The notes beneath the pieces are model-generated. The model was not told the origin of the DNA. It saw only the letters and a list, made by a program, of their open reading frames with translations, and did not search any database. The translations under genes and the position numbers were made by a program. Below, piece after piece: positions 19,999 to 29,515 of a stretch of DNA of 64,000 bases. The stretch is from Alopecurus myosuroides (Eukaryota; Streptophyta; Magnoliopsida; Poales; Poaceae): the NCBI GenBank assembly GCA_028641055.1, contig CM054061.1, forward strand, positions 60,470,974 through 60,534,973, read 5' to 3'. Every line of letters begins with the position of its first letter. The first letter of the stretch is position 1.

Positions 19999-22900
19999 TC
20001 ACGAATGAAAACGGCGAAGTAGAGCTACATTCCAAGGGCGCTTGGTTTCCTCTCCGGATTTATCTGCCCTGTTCGCCTGTGGTGGGCGCACATCTACAAG
20101 ATAGTACGCATCATTGTGCAGCGCTTTGCTCACAATAAAAGGTCCTTCCCATGGAGGAGACAACTTGTGCATCCCGGCTGTGCGCTGCACAAGCCTAAGG
20201 ACCATGTCTCCTTCTCGGAAAACCCTTGGGTTCACCTTTCGGCTATGATAACGCCGCAGGTTTTGCTGGTAGATAGCCGAACGTGACAGAGTCAGCTCTC
20301 TTGCTTCTTTAAGCAGGTCAACGTCGTCTTCTCGAGCTTCTCTCGCCTCCACCTCAGTGTAGAGGGCTACTCGGGGGGAGTCATGCTCTAAGTCTATTGG
20401 CAACATGGCCTCAGCCCCGTATACCAAGAAGAATGGCGTGTAGCCGGTTGACCGGTTAGGGGTAGTCCTTAGACTCCACAACACCGCTGGCAACTCGTCT
20501 AACCAACACCCAGGTGTTTTCAGCAGTGGCTCCATCAGCCTTGGCTTTATGCCTGCCAGTACCATGCCATTTGCTCTTTCAACTTGCCCATTGGAAGCGG
20601 GATGCGCGACTGACGCAACGTCTAGTCGGATATGCTTATCTCTGCAGAACCACACCATTGCTCCCTCAGCAAAGTTTGTGCCGTTGTCGGTGATGATACT
20701 GTGCGGGTAGCCATATCTCAGGATTATATCCTTCACAAATTTCACAGCTGTGGCCCCATCGCACCTCCGAATAGGTTTCACTTCAATCCATTTGGTGAAC
20801 TTGTCCACCATGACCAAGATGTGAGTCATGTTGCCTCTAGCCGGCTGGAAGGGCCCAACCATGTCCAAACACCAAACAGCAAATGGCCAGGTGATAGGAA
20901 TCGTTTTCAACTCGGAAGCAGGCATGTGAATCTTACTTGCGAACATCTGGCAGCCTGTGCACTTCCTCACGATATCTTCAGCTTGCTGCAGTGCTGTGAG
21001 CCAGTAGAAGCCATGCCGGAAAGCTTTCTGGACCAGCGCCCGAGAAGAGGCATGGTGCCCGCATTCTCCTTGGTGTATCTCTATCAGTATCTCTTCTCCT
21101 TCTGCTGGATCCACACAACGCTGCAGCACGCCAGTGGCACTTCTCTTGTGCAGCACATCTCGGACAATAGTGTAGCCTTTGGATCTTCTCTGAATCTGCC
21201 TTGCAGTCACCTCATCTTCAGGTAGAGTGCCGTCCCTTAGAAATGATAATATGGGCATAGCCCAACTCGGTGTCTCCCGTGTGGGAAACACTGGTTCGTC
21301 CAGTTCCATTGGGACAGGCTCTTGCGGTTGCTCAGGAGGAGTGGGAGCGCTTCTTTGCAGCCCTGATCTGTTGGCGAGAACCTCCTCAATGAATGCGACG
21401 GCCTCTGGGTTAAAGACAGCAGTCCCCGAATAAGGAGTGGCAGTCCCCGAGTAAGGAGTGGCAGTCCCCGGGTAAGGAAGGGCAGTCCCCGAGTAAGGAG
21501 TGGCAGTCCCCGAGTAGGGAATGGCAGTCCCCGAGTAAGGAGTGGCAGTCCCCGAGTAAGGAATGGCAGTCCCCGAGTAGAGGACGGCAGTCCCCGGGTT
21601 TCCTGAAGCACTCTCCCAGTCAATCTCCATGGGATCAGATTCCTCACTTGGCAGAGAAGGGACAAATATGGACTCCGAGTCGGGAGAAGGCTTGATGGAT
21701 GGCTTCCTCAAATGCTCCAAGGCGATTCCCGCCGGGATGGATTGCCGAGAAGATCCCAACTTGGATAACTCATCTGCTGCTTCGTTCTCTGCTCGGTGAA
21801 TGTGCTGGAACTCACAACCTTCGAAGAACCCAGTCATAGACTGCACCAGGAAGCGATACGATGCCATGTTGGCATCCAAAGCATCCCAAGTGCCCGAGAC
21901 TTGCTGCACCACCAGATCTGAATCACCATAGCATATAATGAGCTGCACGCCAACCTCCTTTGCTACTCGCAAACCATGCACCACTGCCTCGTACTCTGCT
22001 ACATTGTTGGATGCCTTGAAGTGAATCTGCAACACATACTTGAGCTGATCTCGCTTGGGTGACGTCAGCACCACACTAGCACCAAGGCCTTCCTTCACCT
22101 TTGAGCCGTCAAAGTGCATCTTCCAGTAATTGGAAACTGGAGCAGGAGGTTCATACTGCACCTCGGCCCAGTCCACAAGAAATTCCGCCAGGATCTGAGA
22201 CTTGATGGCGTCTCTTCTCGCATACGCGGGAGCATACGCAGCTAGCTCAATCGCCCACTTGGCTACTCTGCCACTCGCTTCCTTGTTGCCCATGATATCC
22301 GAGATGGGAGCAGAGCTCACAACTGTGATAGGATGCTCCTGGAAATAATGCTTTAGCTTCCTGGCGCCCTGGTACACGTCGTAGGTCATCTTCTGATAAT
22401 GCGGGTAGTTTTGCTTGGAACTGGACAGCACTTCACTGAGATAATATACTGGGCGCTGCACACTCTTGCCTTCTTCTTCTCGTTCTACCACAATCACCAC
22501 GCTGACTACTCGGTTAGTCGCAGCAATGTACAGCAGCATTGGCTCCTTGGGTAGCGGACTAGCCAAGATGGGAGCACTAGCCAGCATTGCTTTCAGCTCA
22601 TTGAAAGCCACATCCGCTTGCGGAGTCCAGACAAACTTGTCACTTTTCTTCATCAGTTGGTACAGAGGCAGGGCCTTCTCGCCCATTCGGCCCAGAAAAC
22701 GACTCAGAGATGCCAAGCAACCCGTGAACTTCTGCACATCTTTCAGTGATCTTGGTAAAGACATGCTCTCAATAGCTTTTATCTTAGAAGGATTGGCTTC
22801 AATGCCCCGACTAGAAACTAGAAAACCGAGTAGCTTTCCAGCCGGTACACCGAAGGTGCACTTACTCGGATTCAGTTTCATTTTGTACTTGCGTAGGTTA

Positions 22901-23571
22901 GCAAAGGTTTCCTCCAGGCCGGCAAGCAGAGTATGTGTTTTATTCGTTTTGATGACAATGTCATCTACGTACACCTGCACATTCTTGCCGAGCTGGTCGT
23001 GCAAGCATTTCTGCATGCATCTCTGATAGGTTGCACCCGCATTCCTCAAGCCAAAACACATGACACGATAGCAATAAGCCCCATACGGGGTAATGAAAGC
23101 AGTCTTTATTTGATCAGCAGGATTGAGTGCAATCTGGTGGAAACCAGAGTAGGCATCTATGAAAGACAGCAGTTCACAACCAGCAGTGGAATCGATCACC
23201 TGATCGATGCGAGGTAGCGGGAAAGGATCCTTGGGGCATGCCTTGTTCAAGTCGGTGTAGTCGACACACATGCGCCACGCAGTGGCAGCCTTGGGATCCT
23301 CCTTCTTCTTCTCGACCATGACTGGGTTGGCCAACCAATCCGGGTGCAGCACCTCCATGATGAAGTTGCTTATCAGTAACTTGGTGATCTGGTCACCAAT
23401 GGCCTTCCTTCTCTCATCTCCGAAACGGCGCATAGCCTGCTTCACTGGTTTGGCGTCAGGACGCACATGTAATGAGTGCTCAACCAACTCCCTCGGGACT
23501 CCTGGTAGATCTTCATTGGACCAGGCGAATACATCCCGATTCTCACGGAGGAAGTGGATGAGCTCGCTTTC
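19999..23571 (-). CDS. pol: E1 pol, second copy
   Basis: Same length and domain order as 6240-9812: RT with YVDD, RNase H, second RNase H, nine-unit repeat, integrase with D, D and E motifs. Few replacements were noticed (for example Ile to Ser before the repeat and Val to Met in the integrase C-terminal part). All catalytic motifs are kept. Confidence 0.92.
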   Translation of the reverse strand, partial: ESELIHFLRENRDVFAWSNEDLPGVPRELVEHSLHVRPDAKPVKQAMRRFGDERRKAIGDQITKLLISNFIMEVLHPDWLANPVMVEKKKEDPKAATAWRMCVDYTDLNKACPKDPFPLPRIDQVIDSTAGCELLSFIDAYSGFHQIALNPADQIKTAFITPYGAYCYRVMCFGLRNAGATYQRCMQKCLHDQLGKNVQVYVDDIVIKTNKTHTLLAGLEETFANLRKYKMKLNPSKCTFGVPAGKLLGFLVSSRGIEANPSKIKAIESMSLPRSLKDVQKFTGCLASLSRFLGRMGEKALPLYQLMKKSDKFVWTPQADVAFNELKAMLASAPILASPLPKEPMLLYIAATNRVVSVVIVVEREEEGKSVQRPVYYLSEVLSSSKQNYPHYQKMTYDVYQGARKLKHYFQEHPITVVSSAPISDIMGNKEASGRVAKWAIELAAYAPAYARRDAIKSQILAEFLVDWAEVQYEPPAPVSNYWKMHFDGSKVKEGLGASVVLTSPKRDQLKYVLQIHFKASNNVAEYEAVVHGLRVAKEVGVQLIICYGDSDLVVQQVSGTWDALDANMASYRFLVQSMTGFFEGCEFQHIHRAENEAADELSKLGSSRQSIPAGIALEHLRKPSIKPSPDSESIFVPSLPSEESDPMEIDWESASGNPGTAVLYSGTAIPYSGTATPYSGTAIPYSGTATPYSGTALPYPGTATPYSGTATPYSGTAVFNPEAVAFIEEVLANRSGLQRSAPTPPEQPQEPVPMELDEPVFPTRETPSWAMPILSFLRDGTLPEDEVTARQIQRRSKGYTIVRDVLHKRSATGVLQRCVDPAEGEEILIEIHQGECGHHASSRALVQKAFRHGFYWLTALQQAEDIVRKCTGCQMFASKIHMPASELKTIPITWPFAVWCLDMVGPFQPARGNMTHILVMVDKFTKWIEVKPIRRCDGATAVKFVKDIILRYGYPHSIITDNGTNFAEGAMVWFCRDKHIRLDVASVAHPASNGQVERANGMVLAGIKPRLMEPLLKTPGCWLDELPAVLWSLRTTPNRSTGYTPFFLVYGAEAMLPIDLEHDSPRVALYTEVEAREAREDDVDLLKEARELTLSRSAIYQQNLRRYHSRKVNPRVFREGDMVLRLVQRTAGMHKLSPPWEGPFIVSKALHNDAYYLVDVRPPQANRADKSGEETKRPWNVALLRRFHS
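21424..21609 (-). repeat. 21-bp coding repeat, second copy
   Basis: Nine units, the same number and order of variants as at 7665-7850. No repeat-length change has occurred since the two copies last shared sequence. Confidence 0.9.
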
Positions 23572-26196
23572 CTATTTCTCCGCCAACCCGGAGCCAATGA
23601 TGGCTACGCGATCGGGGAACTCGGGGTCGACCTGGACCTTCTTTGTCTCCTTGGCAGCTTGGAAAGCAGTACCGTGCTGGGTACTCGGCACACCTTGTGC
23701 GCCAGCTTGTGCGGACTGAGCCATGGCCACCACCTCATACATCTTCTTCTTCTCGGCAGCGATCACCATCGACTCCGCCAACTGGGAGCTAGCAGAGGCA
23801 CACTCCATGGACTTCTTGTAATCTCCAGAGATAGTAATGATGCCATTGGGACCAGGGATCTTCATCTTCAGATATGCAACATGGGTAGAGGCCATGAACT
23901 TGCTCAGAGCAGGCCTGCCGAGTAGAGCATGATAAGGGCTCTGATGATCAACCACTTCAAACTGCAGGCGCTCTGTGCGGCAGTTCTCCCGGGTACCGAA
24001 TAGCACATCGATCCACACTCGGCCAATCGGGTTGCACGAGATCCCGGGCACGATGCCATGGAATGTGGTCTTGCTAGGCAGCATCATGTTCTCGGCCAGG
24101 CCAAGCTTCTCAAGTGTGTCCTTGTACACAATGTTGATGCTGCTGCCGTTGTCGATTAGCACCTTGCTGAACCTCACATTCTTCTCGGGACCCAGGAAGG
24201 TAGGATCCAGCACCAAGGCATAGCTACCCGGATTGGGCATCACCTTGGGATGATCTGCTCGGGTCCACCTGATCTCCTGGTCACACCAATACATGTAGTG
24301 AGGGACAGCAGGAATCACTGCATTGACCTCCATGGCCCGCCTGTGCTGTGATTGCCTGTCGACTGGCTCAGAAGTGAAGATCATATAGCTCTCGTGGTGC
24401 TCTTGGTACTGATTGGAGCCTCCGCCCCCATTGTTGCCGTTGTTGTTGTTGCCCTGGTAGTTGTTGTTGTTGCCTCTGTTGTTGTTGTTGCGGTTGTAGT
24501 TGTTGTTGTTGTTGCGGTATCTCTCATTGTTGAAGTTTTGGTTGGCTCCTAAAGCCACCTGGTTCACATTCTCTCTTCTCGGGTACACTGGCGGTCGAGC
24601 TGCGGGTGCGCGAGTAGGCTGCACATTGGCATTGGCCGCTGGCAGGGGAGGAGGAGGAGGCAAGCCATCACTCTTGATCGCCTCCCACCACTCGCACTGC
24701 CGAGTAGTGTGGTTAGCAGGCCTCGAGGGGTGGTGAGTGTGAAAGCTGCATGGGCCATCCTTCATGTCATCAAAGACAAACTTCTTCGGCTGCTCGGAGT
24801 TCCCGCTACCCGACTGAGAGGTGCGAAATGGCTTCTTGTTGCCTTGGCCCTGGTTCTGGTTTTGCCCGTAGGCTCCAGCAGGTTTCTGCCTCTGGCTGCC
24901 ACCAGCTCCAACAGTCACTGCATTCACCTCTTCGGGATCATACCGGTTATCTACTCGGCGCTTGTTGCGGAACTCGTTGCGCTTGCTGTTGCTGAAGTTT
25001 CTTCTCGGCTCAGAGGAGTCCATCAGTGGCTGAGTAGGATCACCAAGTGCGTACTGATCCGCAATCTTGATGGTCTCCGCCAGAGTGTTCGGCATCTCCC
25101 TCTGCAATCTCTGCCACAACATACTGCCATGCCTGCATCCCTGCGCAAACCAAGTGATGGCATGTGCTTCATTCACACCCTCACAGGTGTTCCTCAATGT
25201 GCTCCACCGAGTAAGATACTCGCGGTCTGTCTCGTCTTCTCGCTGCCTGCAAGCTGATAGCTGCTGTGGCCTATTCGGCCTCTTGTATGTGCTGGTGAAG
25301 TTGCTGATGAAGGCATCCGAGAAGTCCAGCCAGCAGTTAATGCTGTTCTTGGGCAAGTTGTTGAGCCAAGTGCGAGCTGGACCCTCTAGCATCTGCGGAA
25401 CATAGCGCACCGCCCATCTTCTGTTGCCGTTCGCGATATGAACCGCGGTGACATAGTCATTGAGCCAATCTTCAGGCTTGGTGCTGCCATTGTAGCTCTT
25501 GGTGCCTCTTGCAAGCTGGAAGTTCTTCACGGACGGCTCGTTCATGATGCGCGGGCCAAAGCACTCGGGGCCAGGAGGACCCGTGCTCTCCAGCCGCGCC
25601 GACAAGCTGATCCGGTCCAACTGATGCCTCGCATCTCCAGGCGCCAGCACGCGCTCACCAACACGGTCATGAATATCATAGCCAGCCATCTCCATAGCCG
25701 AGTAGCCATCATCATACCTGTCCACCTGCACAGCTGCAGGCTGCTCCACCGGGTTGGCGACTGGTGCCACTGCGCGCGGCTGCTGCCTCTGCCGAGTAGG
25801 CTGAGCCGCGGGTTGCCGAGAAGGACCTGGACGCGCAGCATCTCGGGCACGGCTTTGAGCTTGATGGGCTTGAGAGCCTGCTCTTGCAGCGTTGTGTTCC
25901 TGCCCGGGCTGCTGCGGCACAGCGAGCTGTTTCGCGGCAGCAGCCGGGTCATACACCTGCATTTGCCTATCTCTGCCCGAACGACCGCTGCGGCTCTTCT
26001 CGCGGCTGGGATGCGGAGACGAGGCCTGATCGTTAGATCTAGCCGCGTGCGAGTGAACCACCTGCGAAGCCCCAGCACCCGGGTTGGCCTTCCGGAACTC
26101 CTCGTTCTGCCTAGCAGCCTCCAGCACCAACTCGTTGAGCCTTTCCTGCTGCCTAAGACGCGCATCGCCATCTAGGCGAGGCAACTCGGCAGCTAC
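23572..26196 (-). CDS. gag-pro: E1 gag C-terminal part and protease, second copy
   Basis: Flanked by the same two TAG codons (26197-26199 and 23572-23574). Gag core, poly-Asn tract and LIDNGSS protease motif are unchanged as far as I read. The base change just past the 23572 TAG gives Glu where unit 1 has Gly. Confidence 0.88.
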   Translation of the reverse strand, partial: VAAELPRLDGDARLRQQERLNELVLEAARQNEEFRKANPGAGASQVVHSHAARSNDQASSPHPSREKSRSGRSGRDRQMQVYDPAAAAKQLAVPQQPGQEHNAARAGSQAHQAQSRARDAARPGPSRQPAAQPTRQRQQPRAVAPVANPVEQPAAVQVDRYDDGYSAMEMAGYDIHDRVGERVLAPGDARHQLDRISLSARLESTGPPGPECFGPRIMNEPSVKNFQLARGTKSYNGSTKPEDWLNDYVTAVHIANGNRRWAVRYVPQMLEGPARTWLNNLPKNSINCWLDFSDAFISNFTSTYKRPNRPQQLSACRQREDETDREYLTRWSTLRNTCEGVNEAHAITWFAQGCRHGSMLWQRLQREMPNTLAETIKIADQYALGDPTQPLMDSSEPRRNFSNSKRNEFRNKRRVDNRYDPEEVNAVTVGAGGSQRQKPAGAYGQNQNQGQGNKKPFRTSQSGSGNSEQPKKFVFDDMKDGPCSFHTHHPSRPANHTTRQCEWWEAIKSDGLPPPPPLPAANANVQPTRAPAARPPVYPRRENVNQVALGANQNFNNERYRNNNNNYNRNNNNRGNNNNYQGNNNNGNNGGGGSNQYQEHHESYMIFTSEPVDRQSQHRRAMEVNAVIPAVPHYMYWCDQEIRWTRADHPKVMPNPGSYALVLDPTFLGPEKNVRFSKVLIDNGSSINIVYKDTLEKLGLAENMMLPSKTTFHGIVPGISCNPIGRVWIDVLFGTRENCRTERLQFEVVDHQSPYHALLGRPALSKFMASTHVAYLKMKIPGPNGIITISGDYKKSMECASASSQLAESMVIAAEKKKMYEVVAMAQSAQAGAQGVPSTQHGTAFQAAKETKKVQVDPEFPDRVAIIGSGLAEK

Positions 26197-26199
26197 AGC

Positions 26200-26847
26200 C
26201 TATGCAGCCCTAAGTGTCTTGGCGGGTGTGCTATATCTGGGCCTGGTGGAGGTGTTTGCGGTGGCGGACTGAGCAGGAGCCTCTACAACTGTCGCCATCT
26301 CGGCACCAAGATTGCGCCGAGTGGCACCTACTCTGCTAGGCCTCCTAGCAACTGGCGTGAAGCCGTGAGCCTTGTTGTACTCGAGCTGGTCTAGGCTCAG
26401 CTCAAGCCTCACCTTATCCAACTCCGCCTGCTCGGCAAGCAGCTCCAGGCGTTGCCGCTCGAGCTGCTCCCTCATGGCCAGGAGCTCGATGTCGGTGGGG
26501 GTTGGCATGCCAGGACGCGTAGCCGACGCGGGAATGACCGTAGACGTGGAAGGCGGCAAGTTGCTCTCCTTCTCGTAGGGCCGGTGAACCCTGCCACCAG
26601 CAGCCGGTGCATCAACCTCCTCGACGACGGCCGCATCGCCAGTAGCGGCTGCGCCATTGTTTGCCGCCAAGCCCGTTACCATCACCTCAGCGCAGTTCGC
26701 AGAGCGGCACGCGGGCCTTCCGCGAGCAGCGATCACCGCGGGAGGATCCTCCGCGTCATGCACCAGCTCGGGATATGCGCGGTTGGCGACGCTGGCGACG
26801 TAGACAAGGTGAGAGCCGAAGGAGATCACCGAGCCGCCCTCCGGCAT
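26200..26847 (-). CDS. gag: E1 gag N-terminal part, second copy
   Basis: Counterpart of 12441-13088, with the ATG at 26847 and the same TAG at its end. Upstream of the ATG the leader differs at two positions from unit 1 (a G/C change near 26792 is in the coding part; GTCG/TTCG near 26875). Confidence 0.8.
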   Translation of the reverse strand: MPEGGSVISFGSHLVYVASVANRAYPELVHDAEDPPAVIAARGRPACRSANCAEVMVTGLAANNGAAATGDAAVVEEVDAPAAGGRVHRPYEKESNLPPSTSTVIPASATRPGMPTPTDIELLAMREQLERQRLELLAEQAELDKVRLELSLDQLEYNKAHGFTPVARRPSRVGATRRNLGAEMATVVEAPAQSATANTSTRPRYSTPAKTLRAA

Positions 26848-26982
26848 GGCCCTGCCGCCGAAATCGCCGGCGTTTTCGGTGACGAAGTCGAAGGAGCCGA
26901 ATCTGTGGACAAGGCCACAGACCACGCGCTCCGCTGAAGAAGATCCCGTCCGAACAGAAACTCCAACCAGCGCCGCTGGTTA

Positions 26983-26999
26983 CCCCACGGTGGGCGCCA
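26983..26999 (-). other. Primer binding site, second E1 copy
   Basis: Identical to 13224-13240, two bases inside the LTR edge. Confidence 0.85.
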
Positions 27000-27001
27000 A
27001 C

Positions 27002-27889
27002 TGTCGTGGTGGAGTCACGGCAGATGCCATGGGATGGCTAAAGATGTGGGGACGAAGGACGCTGGAGGTGCTCGGGGAGGGATCACGCGACGAGTAGCCG
27101 CGTGAGGTACGAAGTAAACACTGCAAACAACACGATCTACCCAGGTGCAGGGCCCTCGTGAGGAGGTAAAACCCCTACTCCTGCCGTTCTTTGTGTATTT
27201 TGGTGTCTCACCGAGTAGCCGCAGTACAATGTTCTTGCTACCGAGTAGCCACACTCCTCTCAGGATGATGAACTAGGTCAAGAAACTAGGGTTTCCTCCG
27301 TTCTAGTATGCGATGCCTCACGCAGGAGGCGGCGGGGCACCTTATATACACGGTGCCCAGCCAGATACGTCCAAACATGGACAAGTGTCGACATAGTGTG
27401 CGCACCGTCCTTCTTCCGGGTTCCCGCTGACAGCTTTGGTTCCTAATCTTGGCTGTATTTGGAAAGTCGTTGGGCAAAACAAGGGGACAGACTGGTATCA
27501 CTGTGCCAAACACAGAGTAGGGCCCCCTTATCCTGCGACGGCCTGCTTCCATGCTGTCACTGTCAGGCAGGCCGGTCCCAGATGAACAGTAGTTCGAATG
27601 CTGCCAAGTACGGACCCAGGATACGCGGGATCCTGTGTCAGAACGGCTCCTTTGACTTTCTGGCCCGAGTAGGTTCCCGCCAATTGTTCCCGCCAATTGT
27701 ACTCGGGCCAACTCTTCTACTCGAGTGGAGAGAACTTGAATGATTCTTCCTTCTGGTCATCTTGAGGTCAGACCGAGTAGCAGTCAACCGGGTAGCAAAT
27801 ACCGGGTAGGCGGCTATTCGACCAAACCTTTCTTCTGTAAGTCGCCTTTACCACTTGCCTTTACCCTACTCGGGGGTAACCCCCCGACA
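27002..27889 (-). repeat. 5' LTR of the second E1 copy
   Basis: 888 bp, TGTCGTGG to CCCCGACA, with a minus-strand TATATAA at 27342-27348. Four differences from unit 1 were noticed, mostly in the half nearer gag. Confidence 0.88.
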
Positions 27890-27912
27890 GAGGGCTTTCT
27901 CGCCCAGCCTAC
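27890..27912 (-). mobile_element. E3 slice, second copy
   Basis: Same 23 bp as 14131-14153, ending in the CCTAC target duplication of E2 (27908-27912). In this copy E2 is complete to the right, so the CCTAC here and at 34637-34641 are the true pair. Confidence 0.8.
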
Positions 27913-29515
27913 TGATGGCTGGCATTGGTAAACCCCAAGAGAAAGGTTGTGGAGAGTGCAGTGATAAGTTTTCCCTCACAAAAGAAACCAAGGTTGAATC
28001 GACCAGTAGGAGGAAGAAGTAACTTCAGAAGGTTGATGCAGCTGAGATGGCAGGGCGCACTACCAGTTCAGCAGCAACATGGAACCTACACAACACAATC
28101 AAATCACTTTGCCCCAACGAAGCAACAGGTTGTCAATCTCACCGGTTTTGCTGAAAACAAAGAGGTTAATCGTATGGTGTGGAAAACAGTATGAGAACAA
28201 TATGAAAATAGTAGAAGAAGTGTGAAAACAGTGGAAGCAGTGTGTATTATTGGTATGAGGAAAATGGACCGGGGTCCACAGTTAACTAGTGGTGTATCCC
28301 CGTGAAAGATAAATAACATGTGTGGTGACCAAATTACAGATACACAATTGACAGAAATGGAGGCTGCACCGTAGTGCATATGCAAGACATAAAGATTACT
28401 ATGTGATTCATGCGGGCATTACAACAAGGTACATAGACCGTCATCCAACCGCATATATGACTAATAATCCACCCTCCGAATATCATCCGAACAAACGTTG
28501 GGTATTAAGTTGCAAGCAACAGATAATTGCAGTAAGCAAAGTGTGTAATGTAAATAATAAAATCATCCTTGGACAAAGCATTGTTGTTTTCTCCCTAAAT
28601 GGAAACAACACATCCTCCATTGTCATGTTTCTGTCACTCGAGCACAGATGCAAAGGAGGCATGAACCCACTATCGAGCATAAATACTCCCTCTTGGAGTT
28701 ACTAGAATCTACTTGGCCAGAGCATCTACTAATAATGGAGAGCATGAAAGATCATAAATAACATATACATGAAGATAACATGATAGATTGATAATCAGAA
28801 GACAAAGAATTCAACATTCATCGGATCCCAACAAACACAACATGTAACATTACATAAAGATGATCTCGATCATGTGAGGCAGCTCACGAGATCTAAACAG
28901 GAGGCATAAAGTGGAGGAGACAACCATCTAGCTACTTCTATGGACCCGTAGTCCAAGGATAAACTACTCACGCCTCACTTCGGAGAAGGGGATGGTGGTG
29001 TAGACCCCTCCGGTGATGAATTCCCCTCCCGGCAGGGTGCCAGTGAGAACTCCAGAACCCTCCCAATCTCGGGATGAGGATGAAGGTGGCCTTGGGTGTT
29101 TGTCGGGAAAAAGTGGTATATTTTTAGGGTTAATATGTCGGGGGGATTCTATAGGAGAAAGAGTGATGGCAGAGGGCACCGGGGGCCAGACCACCCCCAG
29201 GCGCGGCCAGGATGGCGCGCCGCCCTATGGTGTGGCCCCCTGTGGCCCCTCTCCGGGTATTTTAGGGACTCCGTGGAACCTTCGGGAATTGTAAGACTTT
29301 TGGGCTTCGAATTTTCCAATTCCGAGAATATTTCCAGAACAACTTTTCTGAAACTAAAAACAGCAGAAACCTGGGAACTGGCTCTGTGGCATCTTGTTAA
29401 TAGGTTAGTCCTAGAAATCAATAAAACTGACATAAAGTGTATAGCAAACATGTAGGAAACAAACATGAAAACAACATGGAACATCAGCAATTAAGGATAC
29501 GTTTATGGCGTATCA
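27913..29515 (-). repeat. E2 3' LTR
   Basis: 1603 bp between CCTAC and the ACATCCCAAAGCTTAG edge of the internal region. It differs from the 5' LTR (33030-34636) more than from its duplicate at 14154, as expected if element insertion came before the tandem duplication. Confidence 0.88.

Larger units (their letters stand above)
15987..27889 (-). mobile_element. E1 second copy, truncated at its 3' side
   Basis: Same content as 2228-14130: 5' LTR, primer binding site, gag, pol and the last part of the antisense gene. It lacks the antisense promoter, exons 1-2 and any 3' LTR, so it cannot transpose on its own, although its gag-pol is as open as that of the first copy. Confidence 0.92.
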